Notes: generated by a model not told the origin, from the letters alone. Positions 48,027-59,623 are shown, counted from the stretch's first letter. The stretch is 64,000 bases of DNA from Amaranthus tricolor (GCF_026212465.1 NC_080059.1:11797329-11861328); one strand, 5' to 3'. Numbers and translations: made by a program.

Positions 48027-48830
48027 CCAGTGCTTCTCAAGATTATAGTAAAGGTGATTCTCATTCAAGTTTGTATGGATTTGGAAAAGACTTTCTGAAT
48101 ACAAATGTGAGCATAAATGATTTTGCTGCAAAAGCATATACCGAGGGACTTGTTATCACTATATCAGGTCAGGAGTCTGGTCAGTATAGACTTACAGTAG
48201 TTAAGCTGCCGCTTTGTTTGACAGCTAACAAGTGTTTAGTAGGAGTATATATAATTAATGTGTCACATAACATATTTTGTCTTTATTTCAGATCCTGTAC
48301 AATTGAGTAATTTTCCAGCATCTGCTTCAAAGCTCCATGATAGCCATCTGGACTTAAAGAATTAAACAATGTTTGGATTGGAGGATAAGAAACAACATGT
48401 AGTAGGAGATTTTAGAAGTAAAAAAACTTCTGAACGGCATTCGACAGGTTTTAATTCTGATGCTGCTGTTTTCTTTGATATTCCATCGGATTCAGCTGTG
48501 GCTGAATCAAATCCCCGAAGATCTCGTCCGTCTTTCCTTGATTCTCTGAACACGAAAGATTCGTCTTTATCCGGTCGATCTTTTGTTGATAAAGACAAGT
48601 TTACAGACTCAGATTTTTCCAGTGGCAGTTCTGCTGTATCATCTGCAATTCACATTCCATCTATAGCATTTACATCTATTGACCCCCTTCCAACACCAGC
48701 ATCTTATAAATCGCATGATGTTATCTTCAGCAATGAGTCCAAGCAACAGAATTCATTTGGGCGCTACTCAGAAAATAAGCTGGACTTCACTTCACAGAAA
48801 CAAATGAAGATTTACAGCTCTGGAACAGTT
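48027..48830 (+). pseudogene. Fragment of a BLISTER-like gene
   Basis: Two exon pieces: 48027 to about 48180 (SLYGFGKDFLNTN) and 48290-48830 (RRSRPSFLDSLN, then GRYSENKLDF). The latter ends in a block that reads, across two single-base losses near 48803-48816, as the K-Q-N-E-D-F-x-A-L-E-Q motif that opens the BLISTER coiled coil. A stop near 48363 interrupts the frame. BLISTER is a plant coiled-coil protein that interacts with the Polycomb protein CURLY LEAF. The coiled coil and SMC-like remainder are absent. The assignment rests on the motif order R-P-S-F-L-D-S-L-N then this block. Confidence 0.72.
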
Positions 48831-50076
48831 ACTTCGTTGTTTCTGATGTGTATTATTTTTCTTCTTTTATTGCTTTGGTCACTGGGACAGCGGGTGCTGC
48901 AGCTTACTATCCTGGTTGGTGGATTGGTTTTGAATTCGAGTGAGGGTGCGAGTGATAGTATTTTTTTTTCGTTTTGTTTGAATTCGAGGGTTTTGGTGGA
49001 TAGGTTGTGCTTTTTGATTTTGATTTGCAGTCATTTGTATTTTTTTCATCAAACTTGAAATATGCAAATCAGTCCATGTATGCAGTATTTCGGAAAAACG
49101 AATGATACTATAGAAATCAGTTTCCACTATGCTGGGAAAAGGGAGCACAGGTATCCCTGTTAGAGGAACATATGGTCCACTCATATCAGCAGTTTCTGTG
49201 GAGTCAGGTAACTATATTATTGGTTGTATGTTCTGTATTTTCTGGCTTATCCATACAGTAGCTGTTAAATTGATTGCATCATTTCATAGCAGCTTATTCT
49301 TTTAGAGACCTGCAAAATTAGTTTGCAAATAGAGTATTAAGTGGAGATTTGCTATAAGCCATGACTAAAGGCCTTAAGGAAATGTTAAGAAGTCCAAAAT
49401 ACTGCATACATGGACTGATTTGCAGTCATTTGTATCTTCACGGATTCAGATTCAAAGTTTTTCCAAATCATAATTCTTTCTATAGTTTTTTTCTAAAAAA
49501 TCTATCTGGGCCTTAGATTGATCTTTAGTCATTAGATATTTTTATTAGTGTATGATGGTTCAACAGTTAGGAGGACTCTGTCGCACTGGTTTTGATGTTA
49601 ATAAATTTGTCCCACAACTTGTTTTCAATTCCTTTGTATTGCAGTCAAAAGTTTGACTAAATTCAAGAATACAGAATGTACTTTGAAACAAACACAAACA
49701 ATGAACAGTTCAGGACAATTTGTTCATTGTAGAGCAAATATATTAATACTTTTAGCTAGTCTATTTCTCTAATTGCACTTTAAAATTGTAAACGATTATT
49801 TTAAGGCTATAAATAGTTAACTTAAAAGACTATTAAAAATGATCACTTTAAATTATAAGTAATCACTTTAAGATAGTAAATATATATTCGGCCAGGACAA
49901 TAGATATTGTGTCACCATGAGACAGTTTCATTTGAGAATTTGTGTAATACTTTTCTTTGTATTGTACATTACAATATTCTAAACTGTAATCCTTTCTGTT
50001 GGAGAGTTTAAAACTCCTGATAGAACAAAAATTAGGATTTGAGAATTTGGGTAATTTTTTTATTTTATATTTACAG
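48831..50076 (+). other. Helitron interior without assigned genes
   Basis: A TTTGCAGTCATTTGTAT segment occurs twice (about 49024 and 49422), and a segment mentioning the CAGTCCATGTATGCAGTATTT string has an inverted partner near 49400. A possible exon ending at the donor near 49207 was not identifiable. Confidence 0.35.
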
Positions 50077-50260
50077 ATAACAGTGAATTGAAATTGAAAT
50101 GGCCTGCCAGGCAAAAGATTTGTGTTGGTGTTGGTGTGGCGAGAGGTTTAAGCTTTCTGCATCAGGAATCAATAATAAAACTTGTTCATAGGGATTACTT
50201 ATAACAAAAGATTTCTGAAATTGATGAGTCATCTTGCAAAGTGAAGTACTTATCATCCCT
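50077..50260 (+). pseudogene. Kinase-domain exon fragment of an LRR receptor kinase (RFK1/At1g53430-like)
   Basis: After a TTTACAG acceptor the reading is ELKLKWPARQKICVGVGVAR, then GLSFLHQES and KLVHRD, matching kinase subdomains VIa-VIb of the LRR-VIII-2 receptor kinases. The family has ICVGIARGL; here two extra codons (GV) look like slippage in a GTTGGTGTTGGTGT run. After HRD the frame stops, so the catalytic loop is broken. Element E inserted a few bases downstream. Confidence 0.8.
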
Positions 50261-50270
50261 AGCTTTCTGT

Positions 50271-51463
50271 GAAAGATTGAAATAAATGAGATTATTTAGC
50301 AATTTAATTTCAAGTATAAGATTGGGTTAAACTTATGTCTCAAAATAAGCTTCCGTACATCCAAGCCTACCCTCGGGTAAGTCGCTGTTAGTAACAGCGA
50401 AAGTGAAAAAAAAAAAAAAAAATAAAAGCCCAAAGTCGCTGTTAGTAACAGCGACTTAAAAAAAATAAAAAATTAAAAGACTAAAAAAAAAAAATTTTTT
50501 TTTTTTTTTTAATTTAAGTATCTATCACCTTGACCACCCATCTCTTTTTTGGCAATGATTTTTTCTTAAAATTTTCATGTTAACTTTTTCAAGATACCCA
50601 AATCTTCGAAACCATCACATTGTTAGGAAGCCGCTAAGCTGTTATCAGTTGCATTTATTAAAAGCTTGGCACTTCGATCTTATATACATCTTCTAAGTTC
50701 ATTGGGGTTAACTGGAACGTGCTTATAGCGTACAAACTTACTGATTGTGACAATAGGAATTTCAATTGTACACAGCCCTTGGTATCTTGAGTGTAAACTT
50801 AGGTTTATATAATCATTATATTTATCCTCAGCTGTGACCAAATTAATCTGATGCTTCATTGATTTCAGTCTCTAGCATGATCTGAGACTAGCTGTTGGGA
50901 ACTTCCACTCATAACTAACTCGTGAATAGTTAATTTTACCAAACATCTCTCGAAAAAGTTGTATTTAGTTATATCAAAAGCCAAAAAAAGCAACTAAAAC
51001 TTTCAACTATTAAAACAAACCTATTCAAAAAACAAACAACTAACAACCAATTGTCAAACGCCCCTATGTTTCTCGAAAAACTTTGAGCTAGTCATACAAT
51101 CAAACTAGAAAAATAATCGAATAGAAAAACTAGTTATATAGTGCCTTGAAGCTAAAAAAAATGATATGTTAAAGTTACTACTAAGAGGGACTTTAAAAAA
51201 AATTAAAAAAAAAAAAATTTTTTTTTTTTAGTCGCTATTAGTAACAGCGACTTTGGGCTTTTATTTTTTATTTTTTTTTAAGTCGCTGTTACTAACAGCG
51301 ACTTTGGGCTTTTAATTTTTTTTTTTTTCACTTTCGCTGTTACTAACAGCGACTTACCCGAGGCTACGCTTGGATGTACGGAAGCTTATTTTAGGACATA
51401 AGTTTAACCCAATCTTATACTTGGAATTAAATTGCTAAATAATCTCATTTATTTCAATCTTTC
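50271..51463. mobile_element. MULE element E: 1.2-kb non-autonomous Mutator-like element
   Basis: A perfect 9-bp target duplication, GCTTTCTGT, lies at 50262-50270 and 51464-51472. The terminal inverted repeats exceed 200 bp, starting GAAAGATTGAAATAAATGAG at both ends. Palindromes of the form AGTCGCTGTTA-G-TAACAGCGACT occur twice on the left (about 50381-50402, 50434-50457) and three times on the right (about 51228-51355), with A/T runs between. It has no coding capacity. The TIRs are nearly identical, so it is fairly young. Confidence 0.95.
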
Positions 51464-51472
51464 GCTTTCTGT

Positions 51473-52500
51473 TTTCTGAATAACTTTAGCAATTCATTGC
51501 TGAAGTTTTATTTAATTTTGATGATGCACATTCAAGTTATTCAAGTTTTTCTTTTAAAATTGGTTTTTGGAATCAAAGTTAGGTTTTTGTTTTATTTTTG
51601 AATAAAAATAATATAAGGTTTTTGTTTTCTTGGAATGAAAAATCAGGGTTATTTTTATTTGGTTTTTAGGATGAAAAATAGGGATTTTCGTTAATTTTTC
51701 GGATGAATATTAAGGTTTTTGTTTTATTTTTGAATGGAAATTTAAAAGTTGTGAAATTTGTAGTTGTTTTTGTCAGACTTGAAGGAGTATAGTGAAGAGA
51801 AGCCATAGTGAGGCTCGGACATGAGTAGTGCTCTTGGAATTCATAGTTGGTGCTACTTTTTGTTAATGAATTCTCACTTGAATAGAATATACTTCCTCCG
51901 TTTTATAATACCTGCTACTTTTTCTATTTTTGGCAATTTCATATTACTTGCTACATTTTCGTTTTTAGTAATAAAACAATCATTTAAAGTTCTACCTACC
52001 CCTATTTTTATCCTACTCTATACTTTATAATAAAATACTATACTATACTCTATAAAGTAACCTAACAACCTGTTTTTCCTTTTTCTTTTTCAATTAACAA
52101 TAATAAAATACTATACTCTATAAAGTAAACAATCAGCTAGTGTAGGTCAATCACTTTTCTTAATCCCCGTGCCCATGCAAATGTAGCAACAATATCAGAA
52201 CAAAGGAAGTATATATATAAACAAATAAAAAAATACTCAAAAAGTTTGGTGGAAGATGTTTTATAAGCACATTTTATTTTAGTTCCTACTATCTGTTGTA
52301 TTATAGCATGTTGAATAGTCATTGATACTGTTAGCAAGTCTTCCAGCTTTTTTTTATTACATTCAGCTGTTGCACTTAAATATTTTTTTTTATACACATT
52401 CAATACTTGCATCCGCCACACCTTTGCAACATATTGACATTTCAATATTTTTAATCATAATAGAAATGTATAAAATATCATAATTAAATTCGATAGTGTA
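51473..52500. other. Helitron 3' part without genes
   Basis: No gene recognised. It includes CTCCGTTTTATAATACCTGC near 51897 with a direct-repeat pair AATAAAATACTATACT (52029, 52103). The latter may be a MITE remnant. Confidence 0.35.
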
Positions 52501-52510
52501 ACTTGGGGGA

Positions 52511-52541
52511 CAGCGTGCGTAGCACGTGGCCCCACAACTAG
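52511..52541 (+). promoter_or_regulatory. Helitron 3' terminal hairpin and CTAG end
   Basis: The stem CGTGC/GCACG with loop GTA is followed by GTGGCCCCACAA-CTAG and a host T. This is the classic Helitron replication terminator arrangement (CTRR end, hairpin 10-12 nt upstream). Confidence 0.85.
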
Positions 52542-52719
52542 TTAGCTTTAAATATTTACAAATTTTCAAATGAGACGGGGATTGGGCTATGGAATCAAAT
52601 TGGTCTTCGCTTATGAAAGTCATTGGGCTATGGATACCACCTTAATCGTCCACAAGGAGCTTGTTCTTTTTATAATGCATGTATAGCGTTAATGTTATTT
52701 TCTTGGCATTTCATGCCTG

Positions 52720-53011
52720 TATTACTGAGCACTTTACTATGTATCCAGAAGAAGACCCTTTGCCTGGAAGGCCAGTTACTCCTGAGTGTCACGCTGAGCT
52801 TCATACAGATTATGACGGTGCTGCTGTTAGACGGGGTCTAACCCAACACAAAGAGAGTGCTGCAGACTGTTGCCAGGCTTGCTTGGATCAGGCAAAACGT
52901 GCCAAGCCTGGTGACATGAGATGCAATATATGGGTTTATTGCCCATCTGAGACTGGATGTTTTTCTCTGGACATTTACGAACATAAGCATCAGGAGTGCT
53001 GGCTGAAATAT
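52720..53011 (+). pseudogene. Exon fragment of a Cys-rich Apple/PAN-like protein gene
   Basis: A single exon encodes PECHAELHTDYDGAAVRRGL, then ADCCQACLDQAKRAKPG, CNIWVYCPSETGCFSLDIYE and HKHQECWLKY. It then ends at a GTAAGT donor (from 53012). The Cys pattern and H-K-x-x-E-C-W-L-K end resemble the Apple/PAN-like domain of a conserved plant membrane or secreted protein family of unknown function. No further exon was recognised up- or downstream, so it is a stranded fragment. It lies outside the Helitron end. Confidence 0.6.
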
Positions 53012-53089
53012 GTAAGTGTTTTTGCATTGTTGACAATGGCTTGCTGTAAAGTAGACACATTCAAACTATTATCTCACAATATGCTTTAA

Positions 53090-54437
53090 CAACAATGACA
53101 AATCGTTAGTCCTGAGTTGGGACTCCCAACATATAGGTTGGGAAAATGAACCAAAACAAACCAACGTGAAAGGCCGTTAATAAGAAATATCATAATTTGT
53201 TTGGCCCAATATGGTACTAATCTACAACTAAAATTCCAGTTTCAATAACAGTCCATGTATATTCACTTCCGTTCATTTCTATCTATTGTTATATGCTCTT
53301 ATAAATCCCGGTTTCACGTCAATCTTCACTCTTGTCATTTCTGACATCTCGGGAATATTTCTTACTTAGCTGGAAATTGAAATATCATATGACGATGGAC
53401 TACTTCTATAACGTGTTCGCATCGGCATTGCCCAGTGTAATAGCTGTCAAGAATACAGGACATCTAATGCTGAGCTACTGAAAAATCGCTTTCACGGTCA
53501 TTGCCCAGGCGTTTTAGTAGTTTTCGAGTCACTTTGTTTATACATGGCTTCGGGATTTACTGCCACTGGTGCTAGTTCTGAGTTTAAGCGATGGCACCTT
53601 TTATTTCTTTGAGGGACTTCAATTTAAACTTCAAACTGTTCACTGTGTTTACATTCATAAGAATACACTTATTTTCATGATTTAATGGGAAATTATTATC
53701 TCACAGCATCTCCATTTCTTGTTTAGTAACTGAATGCTGATAGCTCATCTTATATGGACACATTTTAGTACAGAATTGAGATTCCTTGCTTATACCTCAT
53801 CTCCATTTTTTACTTTTAATATAGTCTTCTTTTTCGCCGTTAACAACAAACTTATCCTAACCTTAAACTCGGACATAAAACACTTATTTTGGGTGCATAT
53901 GAATAGAAACAAGGCAAAATGATTTCACATCCATTTCATTTTATTTCATTTCAAAGTCTATAGTTAACTTAGTGTATACTAAAATATTGTTGTAAGTGGA
54001 ATGAAGAGTAAGAATGTATGTAAAGTGAATTGTGGTGCATGAGATAACTTCAAAATAAGAAGTTCATAATCATGTAATTTGTATTAATTGATCTATTTCT
54101 TCCATGTATGAAACACATCTCATGATGAGATTGTCTTAAACAACAATTTTGTGAATAAACTAATATGCATTAAGTTTATCTTAGACTTTCTCCCGATTCA
54201 AAGCCACATAATATGAACTAGACTTATTTTATTGATAATATTTATTTAACGGTATTTTTTTTTTCTTTCTTTGCATTATTAATATTTGGCGTAATGATTT
54301 TTAATGGTTATTTTTTCTTTCTTTGCATTATTAATATTAAGATATGCTTTCTTAATCAAAGCCCCGAAACCTTCTGCAACAAGAACAGATAAGGGGAAAG
54401 ACCATTGATACGATCAGGCATACCCCCGTAATTTGTT
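53090..54437. other. Intergenic DNA
   Basis: No gene recognised. A local duplication of TTCTTTCTTTGCATTATTAA lies at about 54264 and 54316. Confidence 0.4.
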
Positions 54438-54539
54438 GAACATTTAGAGTATATAAACCTAGTTTTGTATATACTACATACTTAGTATAGTAGTGGGACT
54501 TAAATAAATATAAGTCCAATTTAAATGCCTCAAAGAATT

Positions 54540-54720
54540 TGATGAAACATTACTTTGTTTCATAAGCTTTGTTTGGTGAAACATTGCTTTGTTTCATAAG
54601 CTTTGTTTGGTGAAACATTGCTTTGTTTCATAAGCTTTGCTTGGTGAAAAAGCTTTGTTTGGTGAAACATTGCTTTGTTTCATAAGCCTTGCTTGGTGAA
54701 AAAGCTTTGTTTGGTGAAAC
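54540..54720 (+). repeat. Tandem repeats in the Copia 1 LTR
   Basis: Four to five units of about 40-60 bp are built from GCTTTGTTTCATAAGCTTTG and TTTGGTGAAACATTGC. Each unit contains GAAAC and GTTTC in inverted orientation. They lie just upstream of the TATA box, in the U3 position where promoter repeats are common. Confidence 0.8.
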
Positions 54721-54760
54721 ACTTTTGTCTCAAAATGAGGTATTGTTTCATGTACAACTC

Positions 54761-54768
54761 TATAAATA
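54761..54768 (+). promoter_or_regulatory. TATA box of the Copia 1 LTR
   Basis: CTCTATAAATAGAGG is a consensus TATA box in the expected position of a 5' LTR, about 475 bases ahead of the gag start. Confidence 0.6.
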
Positions 54769-55235
54769 GAGGTTGCATGCCAAGGGACATTCCATCCCAT
54801 ATCCATATCATTTCTTATTTCTCCCTTAAGAATACTCCCATTCTTGTTCTTCCTTTCATGAGATAATATTGAGAGAGTAATTAACTTTCAATATCATCAA
54901 AGTTCTTAATTCACCACAACACTTGTATTTACTATTGCAATTTCCTTGTGCTAGGATTTTGTTGTGTAGATTGTATCTCATTGTGAATTTTATTTATCAT
55001 CCCAAGCACCTTTGTGGGAGAAATATCACAATAGGAAAGTGCATGAACGCCTTCTACTCATATCAAGTTTCCGAGCGACTTCTTTGATTGTCGCAACCTT
55101 ATCTTCATGGTGTCCATTTGGTGATTTACAAAGCAAGGAGTTCCATTGCCATCCACACAAGGGAAATACAAATCAGTTTGTTTTATTTGTATTTGCATTA
55201 TATTTCCAATAATCTATTGTGATAGTTTCTTCATC

Positions 55236-58200
55236 ATGGCAAGTGTTAAGGAACTCACTTCAAATTTCACCAAGTTAGAAAAGTTTGTTGGTGTCGACTT
55301 CTGACGTTGGCAAAAGAAAATGCAAATTCTTTTGACAACCCTCAACGTGGCTTACGTTATTAGCACTCCTAGACCGGAGGAGTCCGAAAATGAAACTTTG
55401 GAGCAAGCAAGAAAAAGAAGTAAGTGGGATAATGACGACTTTATTTGTCGAGGACACATCTTGAATGGCATGAATGATTCTCTCTTTGATGTTTATCAAT
55501 ATCATGACTCGGCCAAACTTTTATGGGAAGCACTTGAAGAAAAATACATGGCCGAAGATGCAAGTTCAAAGAAATTCCTTGTAAGTTACTTTAATTCATA
55601 TAAAATGGTTGATAATCGCCCAATTGTTGATCAATTTCATGACTTACAAAGGTTACACTCTAACATGCAAATTCATGACATTAAAATGGATGAGATTTTT
55701 GTTGTAAGTAGCATAATAGACAAGTTGCCTCCGTCATGGAGGGATGTTAGACATGCTCTAAAACATAAGAAGGAAGACATGAGTCTTGCCGATCTTGGAC
55801 AACATCTTGTTGTTGAGTCTAGCATTCGTGCCCAAGAGGGGCAAAAGGATCCAAATCCAAATATTGGGTCGGTTAACATGGTAGAGGGAAAATCTTATCG
55901 TGGTGAAAAGCGTAAGAAGACTTACAAGGGGAGTTCTAGCAAATCCAAAACCGTTGAAAACGGGTGTTGGGAATGTGGAAAGCCCGGACATCTAAAGAAA
56001 AATTGTTTTGTTTTTAAGAACAAACAAAAGAAGACAAAGGGTCATGCTTCAACAAGCGGGGACCCATCTACTAAAGGTGATCATTCCATATTAAATAAAC
56101 AATCTAGTTTTGATGTTTGTTTAATGAATACTTACATTAGTATTGTGCAGGATGATCCTAAGTCTTGGTATATCGATTCAGGGGCTACGAGACATGTATG
56201 TGGCAACAAACATTTGTTCAAAACCTTGCACAAGGTGGTTGATGGAGAGTCTCTCTACATGGGGAACAATTCTTCTATCAAGGTCCATGGAAAAGGGCAA
56301 GTAGAACTTATGTTTACTTCGGGAAATCTCTTGGTGTTAAGAGATGTATACTACGCTCCCGAAATTAGTAGGAATCTTGTCTCGGGTTCTGTATTGAATC
56401 GAATGGGATACAAATTAGTATTTGAAGCCGATAGATGTATAATTTCTAAAGGAAACTTGTTTATAGGACGTGCTTATTTACAATGTAATTTATTTAAGCT
56501 TTCTCTTGTATATAAAAACTATGTGTATAATATTGATGATCCTAGTAATATATTTGATGATTTGCATTATCTTTGGCATTTAAGATTGGGACATGTGAAT
56601 TTTGATAAAGTTTCTTTTATGTCTAAGCATGATTTAATTCCTTTTTGTCCACAACAATCTCATAATTGTAAAACATGCATGTTGAATAAAATCACTAGAA
56701 CACCTTTCAAAAGTGTTTTGAGAAAATCTGATATTTTAGAATTGGTACATAGTGATTTATGTGATTTTCATAGTACACCATCATTAGGCAATAAGAAGTA
56801 TGTGATTACTTTTATTGATGATTATTCCAAGTTTTGTTATGTATTCTTGTTACATGCAAAAGATGAAGCTCTTAATTCTTTTAAGATATATAAAAATGAA
56901 GTTGAATTACAAATTGGACGTAATCTTAAAAGATTGAGGACCGATAAGGGAGGAGAATATTATGATCCTACATATTTCCAAACTATGGGTATAATTCATG
57001 AAACCACTGCTGGTTACGCGCCACAATCTAATGGTGTGGCAGAAAGGAAGAATCGAACTCTTCAAGAGATGGTGAATACCATGTTATCCTACTCCGGTCT
57101 GAGTGAAGGATTTTGGGGTGAAGCAATGTTGACGGCTTGTCACATTCTTAACCGGGTTCCTACAAGAACCAATAAGGAAACACCTTATGAACTTTGGTAT
57201 AAAAGAAAACCAAACTTAAGTTATCTTAAAGTTTGGGGATGTAGGGCCATAGTCAGATTGCCCGGAAACAAAAGAAAGAAACTCGGTGAACGAGGTTTGG
57301 AATGCATCTTTATAGGTTATGCTCAACATAGCAAAACTTATAGGTTCTATGTAATAGAACAAAATGACTACATATCGATACACTCGATTATTGAGTCTAG
57401 GGATGCCATTTTTGATGAGAACAGATTCTCATCATTGAGTAGACAAAAGAATCTACAACTTAGTACCGAAGAAAGTATTGATAATGATCAACCAGAACCC
57501 CCTCTAGATGTTGATACTAATCAACAACTAGAAGATGAAGAAGAGAATATTGAAATTATTCCTAGAAGGAGTAAGAGACAACGGAAAGCCAAAAGCTTTG
57601 GACCAGATTTCCATGTATATTTGGTTGAAGGAACTAGAGATAAAATATCTTCTAGTGTTCCATATTTATTTAATATGGAAGGAGACCCATTGACTTTTAG
57701 TGATGCTATGGCATCACAAGATAGTGCCTTTTGGAAAGAGGCAATAGATGATGAGATGCAATCCATCATGGGGAATAATACTTGGGTATTAGTAGACCTC
57801 CCACCGACTTGTAAACCAATTGGTTGCAAGTGGATCTTCCGCAAGAAGATGAAGATTGATGGAACTATTGATAAGTTCAAGGCCCGCTTAGTGGCACAGG
57901 GCTTTAGACAAAAGCTCGGTATTGATCATTTTGATACATATGCACCAGTTGCAAGAATAACCACCATTAGGTTGTTGGTAGCACTGGCTACAATTTATCA
58001 TCTAGAGGTCCATCAAATGGATGCGAAAACCGCATTCCTATATGGTGAGCTAGATGAGGAAGTTTACATGAAACAACCCGAAGGGTTTGTTTTGAAAGGA
58101 CAAGAAAATAAGGTGTGTAAACTTGTTAAGTCACTATATGGACTTAAACAAGCACCAAAACAATGGCATCAAAAGTTCGATGAAACTATATTGTCCTTTG

Positions 58201-58720
58201 GATTCAAGTTGAATCAAGCGAATAAATGCGTTTATAGCAAATTTGATAACCATGGCAATGGAGTTATCATTTGTTTATACGTGGATGACATGCTCATCTT
58301 TGGTACTAGTTTAGTACATATCCAAGAGACAAAGGATTTTTTGTCTAAATCCTTCCAAATGAAGGATATGGGGGAGGCCGATGTGATCTTAGGCATAAAG
58401 ATCAAAAGAGATGGTGGTCGTATTAAGCTTGGTCAATCTCATTATATTGATAAAGTGCTTAATAGGTTTAAATTGCAAGATTTGACACCAATCTCAAGTC
58501 CCATGGAGCAAGGTATGAAATTTACCAAGCATACTGGGAAACCAATTTCTCAATTAGAGTATGCAAAGATTATTGGATCATTGATGTATGCTATGACTTG
58601 TACAAGGCCGGACATAGCATTTGCGGTTGGTAAATTGAGTAGATTTACTAGTAACCCGGGTCCTCAACATTGGTTGGCGATAAGAAGAGTATTATGATAC
58701 TTGAAAGGAACCATAAATTA
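55236..58720 (+). pseudogene. Copia 1 gag-pol polyprotein, broken and 3'-truncated
   Basis: The ATG at 55236 (MASVKELTSNFTKLEKF) is followed by a stop at 55302-55304. The frame is then open to a second stop at 58695-58697. Order: UBN2-type gag, CCHC knuckle (CWECGKPGHLKKNC), protease (WYIDSGATRHVCG), GAG-pre-integrase (LWHLRLGHVNF), integrase core with D, D and E motifs (HSDLCD, RTDKGGEYY, NGVAERKNRT), and reverse transcriptase (YVDDMLIFG). It reaches the motif C-T-R-P-D-I-A-F ahead of RNase H. RNase H itself is missing. Copia gene order (integrase before RT) is clear; the lineage was not assigned. Confidence 0.93.
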
Positions 58721-58826
58721 TGGTTCCCGCAAGCAAGCTTGATGTTTGTAGCAAGCTTGTGGGTATGAGCTTCAAATGGTGATTGAACTGTGATCGTCTT
58801 CCCCGTTATGGGCTGGAGGGGGAGAT
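58721..58826 (+). pseudogene. Orphan 3' tail of a Copia 2-family polyprotein plus polypurine tract
   Basis: These 106 bases are identical to 63675-63780: the last codons (VPASKLDVCSKLVGMSFKW), the short 3' leader and the GGGCTGGAGGGGGAGA polypurine tract. They directly precede the LTR at 58827, so that LTR also has the context of a 3' LTR of another, mostly lost, copy. The join to Copia 1 has a short shared TGGTT or GGT. Confidence 0.9.
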
Positions 58827-59623
58827 TGTTGTGGGTCCAGCCCAAGTTGTGATAAAATGTTTTATTTTTTGGTCTTAATAAATGGGCCAAATCGTAACAT
58901 TTTACTTGTTGTTATGAGTCCTCTTTGGGCTTATTTTTGGTGGCTTCTTTAGCAAGCCTTTGGGGAGTAATTCTTGCTATATAGGACAGCAAGTGAAGCA
59001 AGGAAAACTGGAATTCAAAAAGACACAAAAGAGAGAGTTTGAGAGAGTAGTGAATTTTTCGGATTTTCAAGGTCAGCCTTCTGTATTTTGTCCGTTGTCG
59101 GAAATCCGACCGTTGGATTGCTCTGAAATTTGGTGAGCTTGTTTCTGACATCGAGGGCTTCATTTTGGACGGTTGGATCGTCGTTTTAAGCTCTGGGTTG
59201 GTCGGAATCGTCTCCGGACAGAGCTGCTGTTTTTGGTGATTTCTACTCCTTTAGTTCTCTATTTTTCATCTCTTATAGCTTGATGTATGTAGGTGGGCGT
59301 TGATAAACCTTTTATAGACTGATTTGGGTTTATTTTTACCCTCAATTATCAATAAGAGAAGATTAAGGGTGGACTCCTCAAGAGTCCCGTGGTTTTTATT
59401 CTTCACATCGAAGAGGTTTTCCACGTATAAATTGTGTGTGTTGTTTGCATTTTTATTCCGCTTATTATTGTTGATTTGTTACTGTCATATTGCTGTCCAC
59501 AATTGTTATTCTAGGTTGATTAATATTGGTGAATTAATTTGGGTTCTTTGGTTTGGATAATTGGTTGGTTGTTTTGTGTGTGTGACATTGTGGGTGTCGT
59601 AGTGACCCCTTCCGATCCCTACA
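58827..59623 (+). repeat. Copia 2 left LTR (797 bp)
   Basis: It begins TGTTGTGGGTCCAGCCCAAG and ends CCGATCCCTACA, three bases before the primer-binding site. A GCTATATAGGAC TATA-like box lies near 58977. The first 220 bases are identical to the visible part of the right LTR at 63781. Confidence 0.9.

Larger units (their letters stand above)
45100..52541 (+). mobile_element. Non-autonomous Helitron carrying fragments of three host genes
   Basis: The 3' end is strong: a GC hairpin (CGTGC, loop GTA, GCACG at 52514-52526), about 11 bases, then CTAG at 52538-52541 followed by T. The proposed 5' end is TCCTCTATATATAAAAAG at 45100, preceded by A, so the insertion lies between A and T as expected. 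No Rep/helicase gene is present. Inside, on one strand, are fragments of PTB (46800-47638), BLISTER (48027-48830) and an LRR receptor kinase (50077-50260), with introns kept, as in Helitron gene capture. Element E (50271-51463) is a later insertion. The 5' boundary is less secure than the 3' boundary. Confidence 0.72.
54438..58720 (+). mobile_element. Copia element 1: 3'-truncated Ty1/Copia retrotransposon
   Basis: The probable 5' LTR starts near TGTTGAACATTTAG (54438) and contains a TATAAATA box (54761-54768) and a tandem-repeat block; its 3' limit and primer-binding site are not clear. The polyprotein follows from 55236. The RNase H region is cut at 58720, where sequence of the Copia 2 family begins. 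Its LTR is unlike that of Copia 2, so the two are different families. Confidence 0.75.

Noticed and set aside
57521..57880. Minus-strand open frame of 119 codons within Copia 1
   Set aside because: It is antisense to the reverse-transcriptase coding sequence and has no family resemblance.
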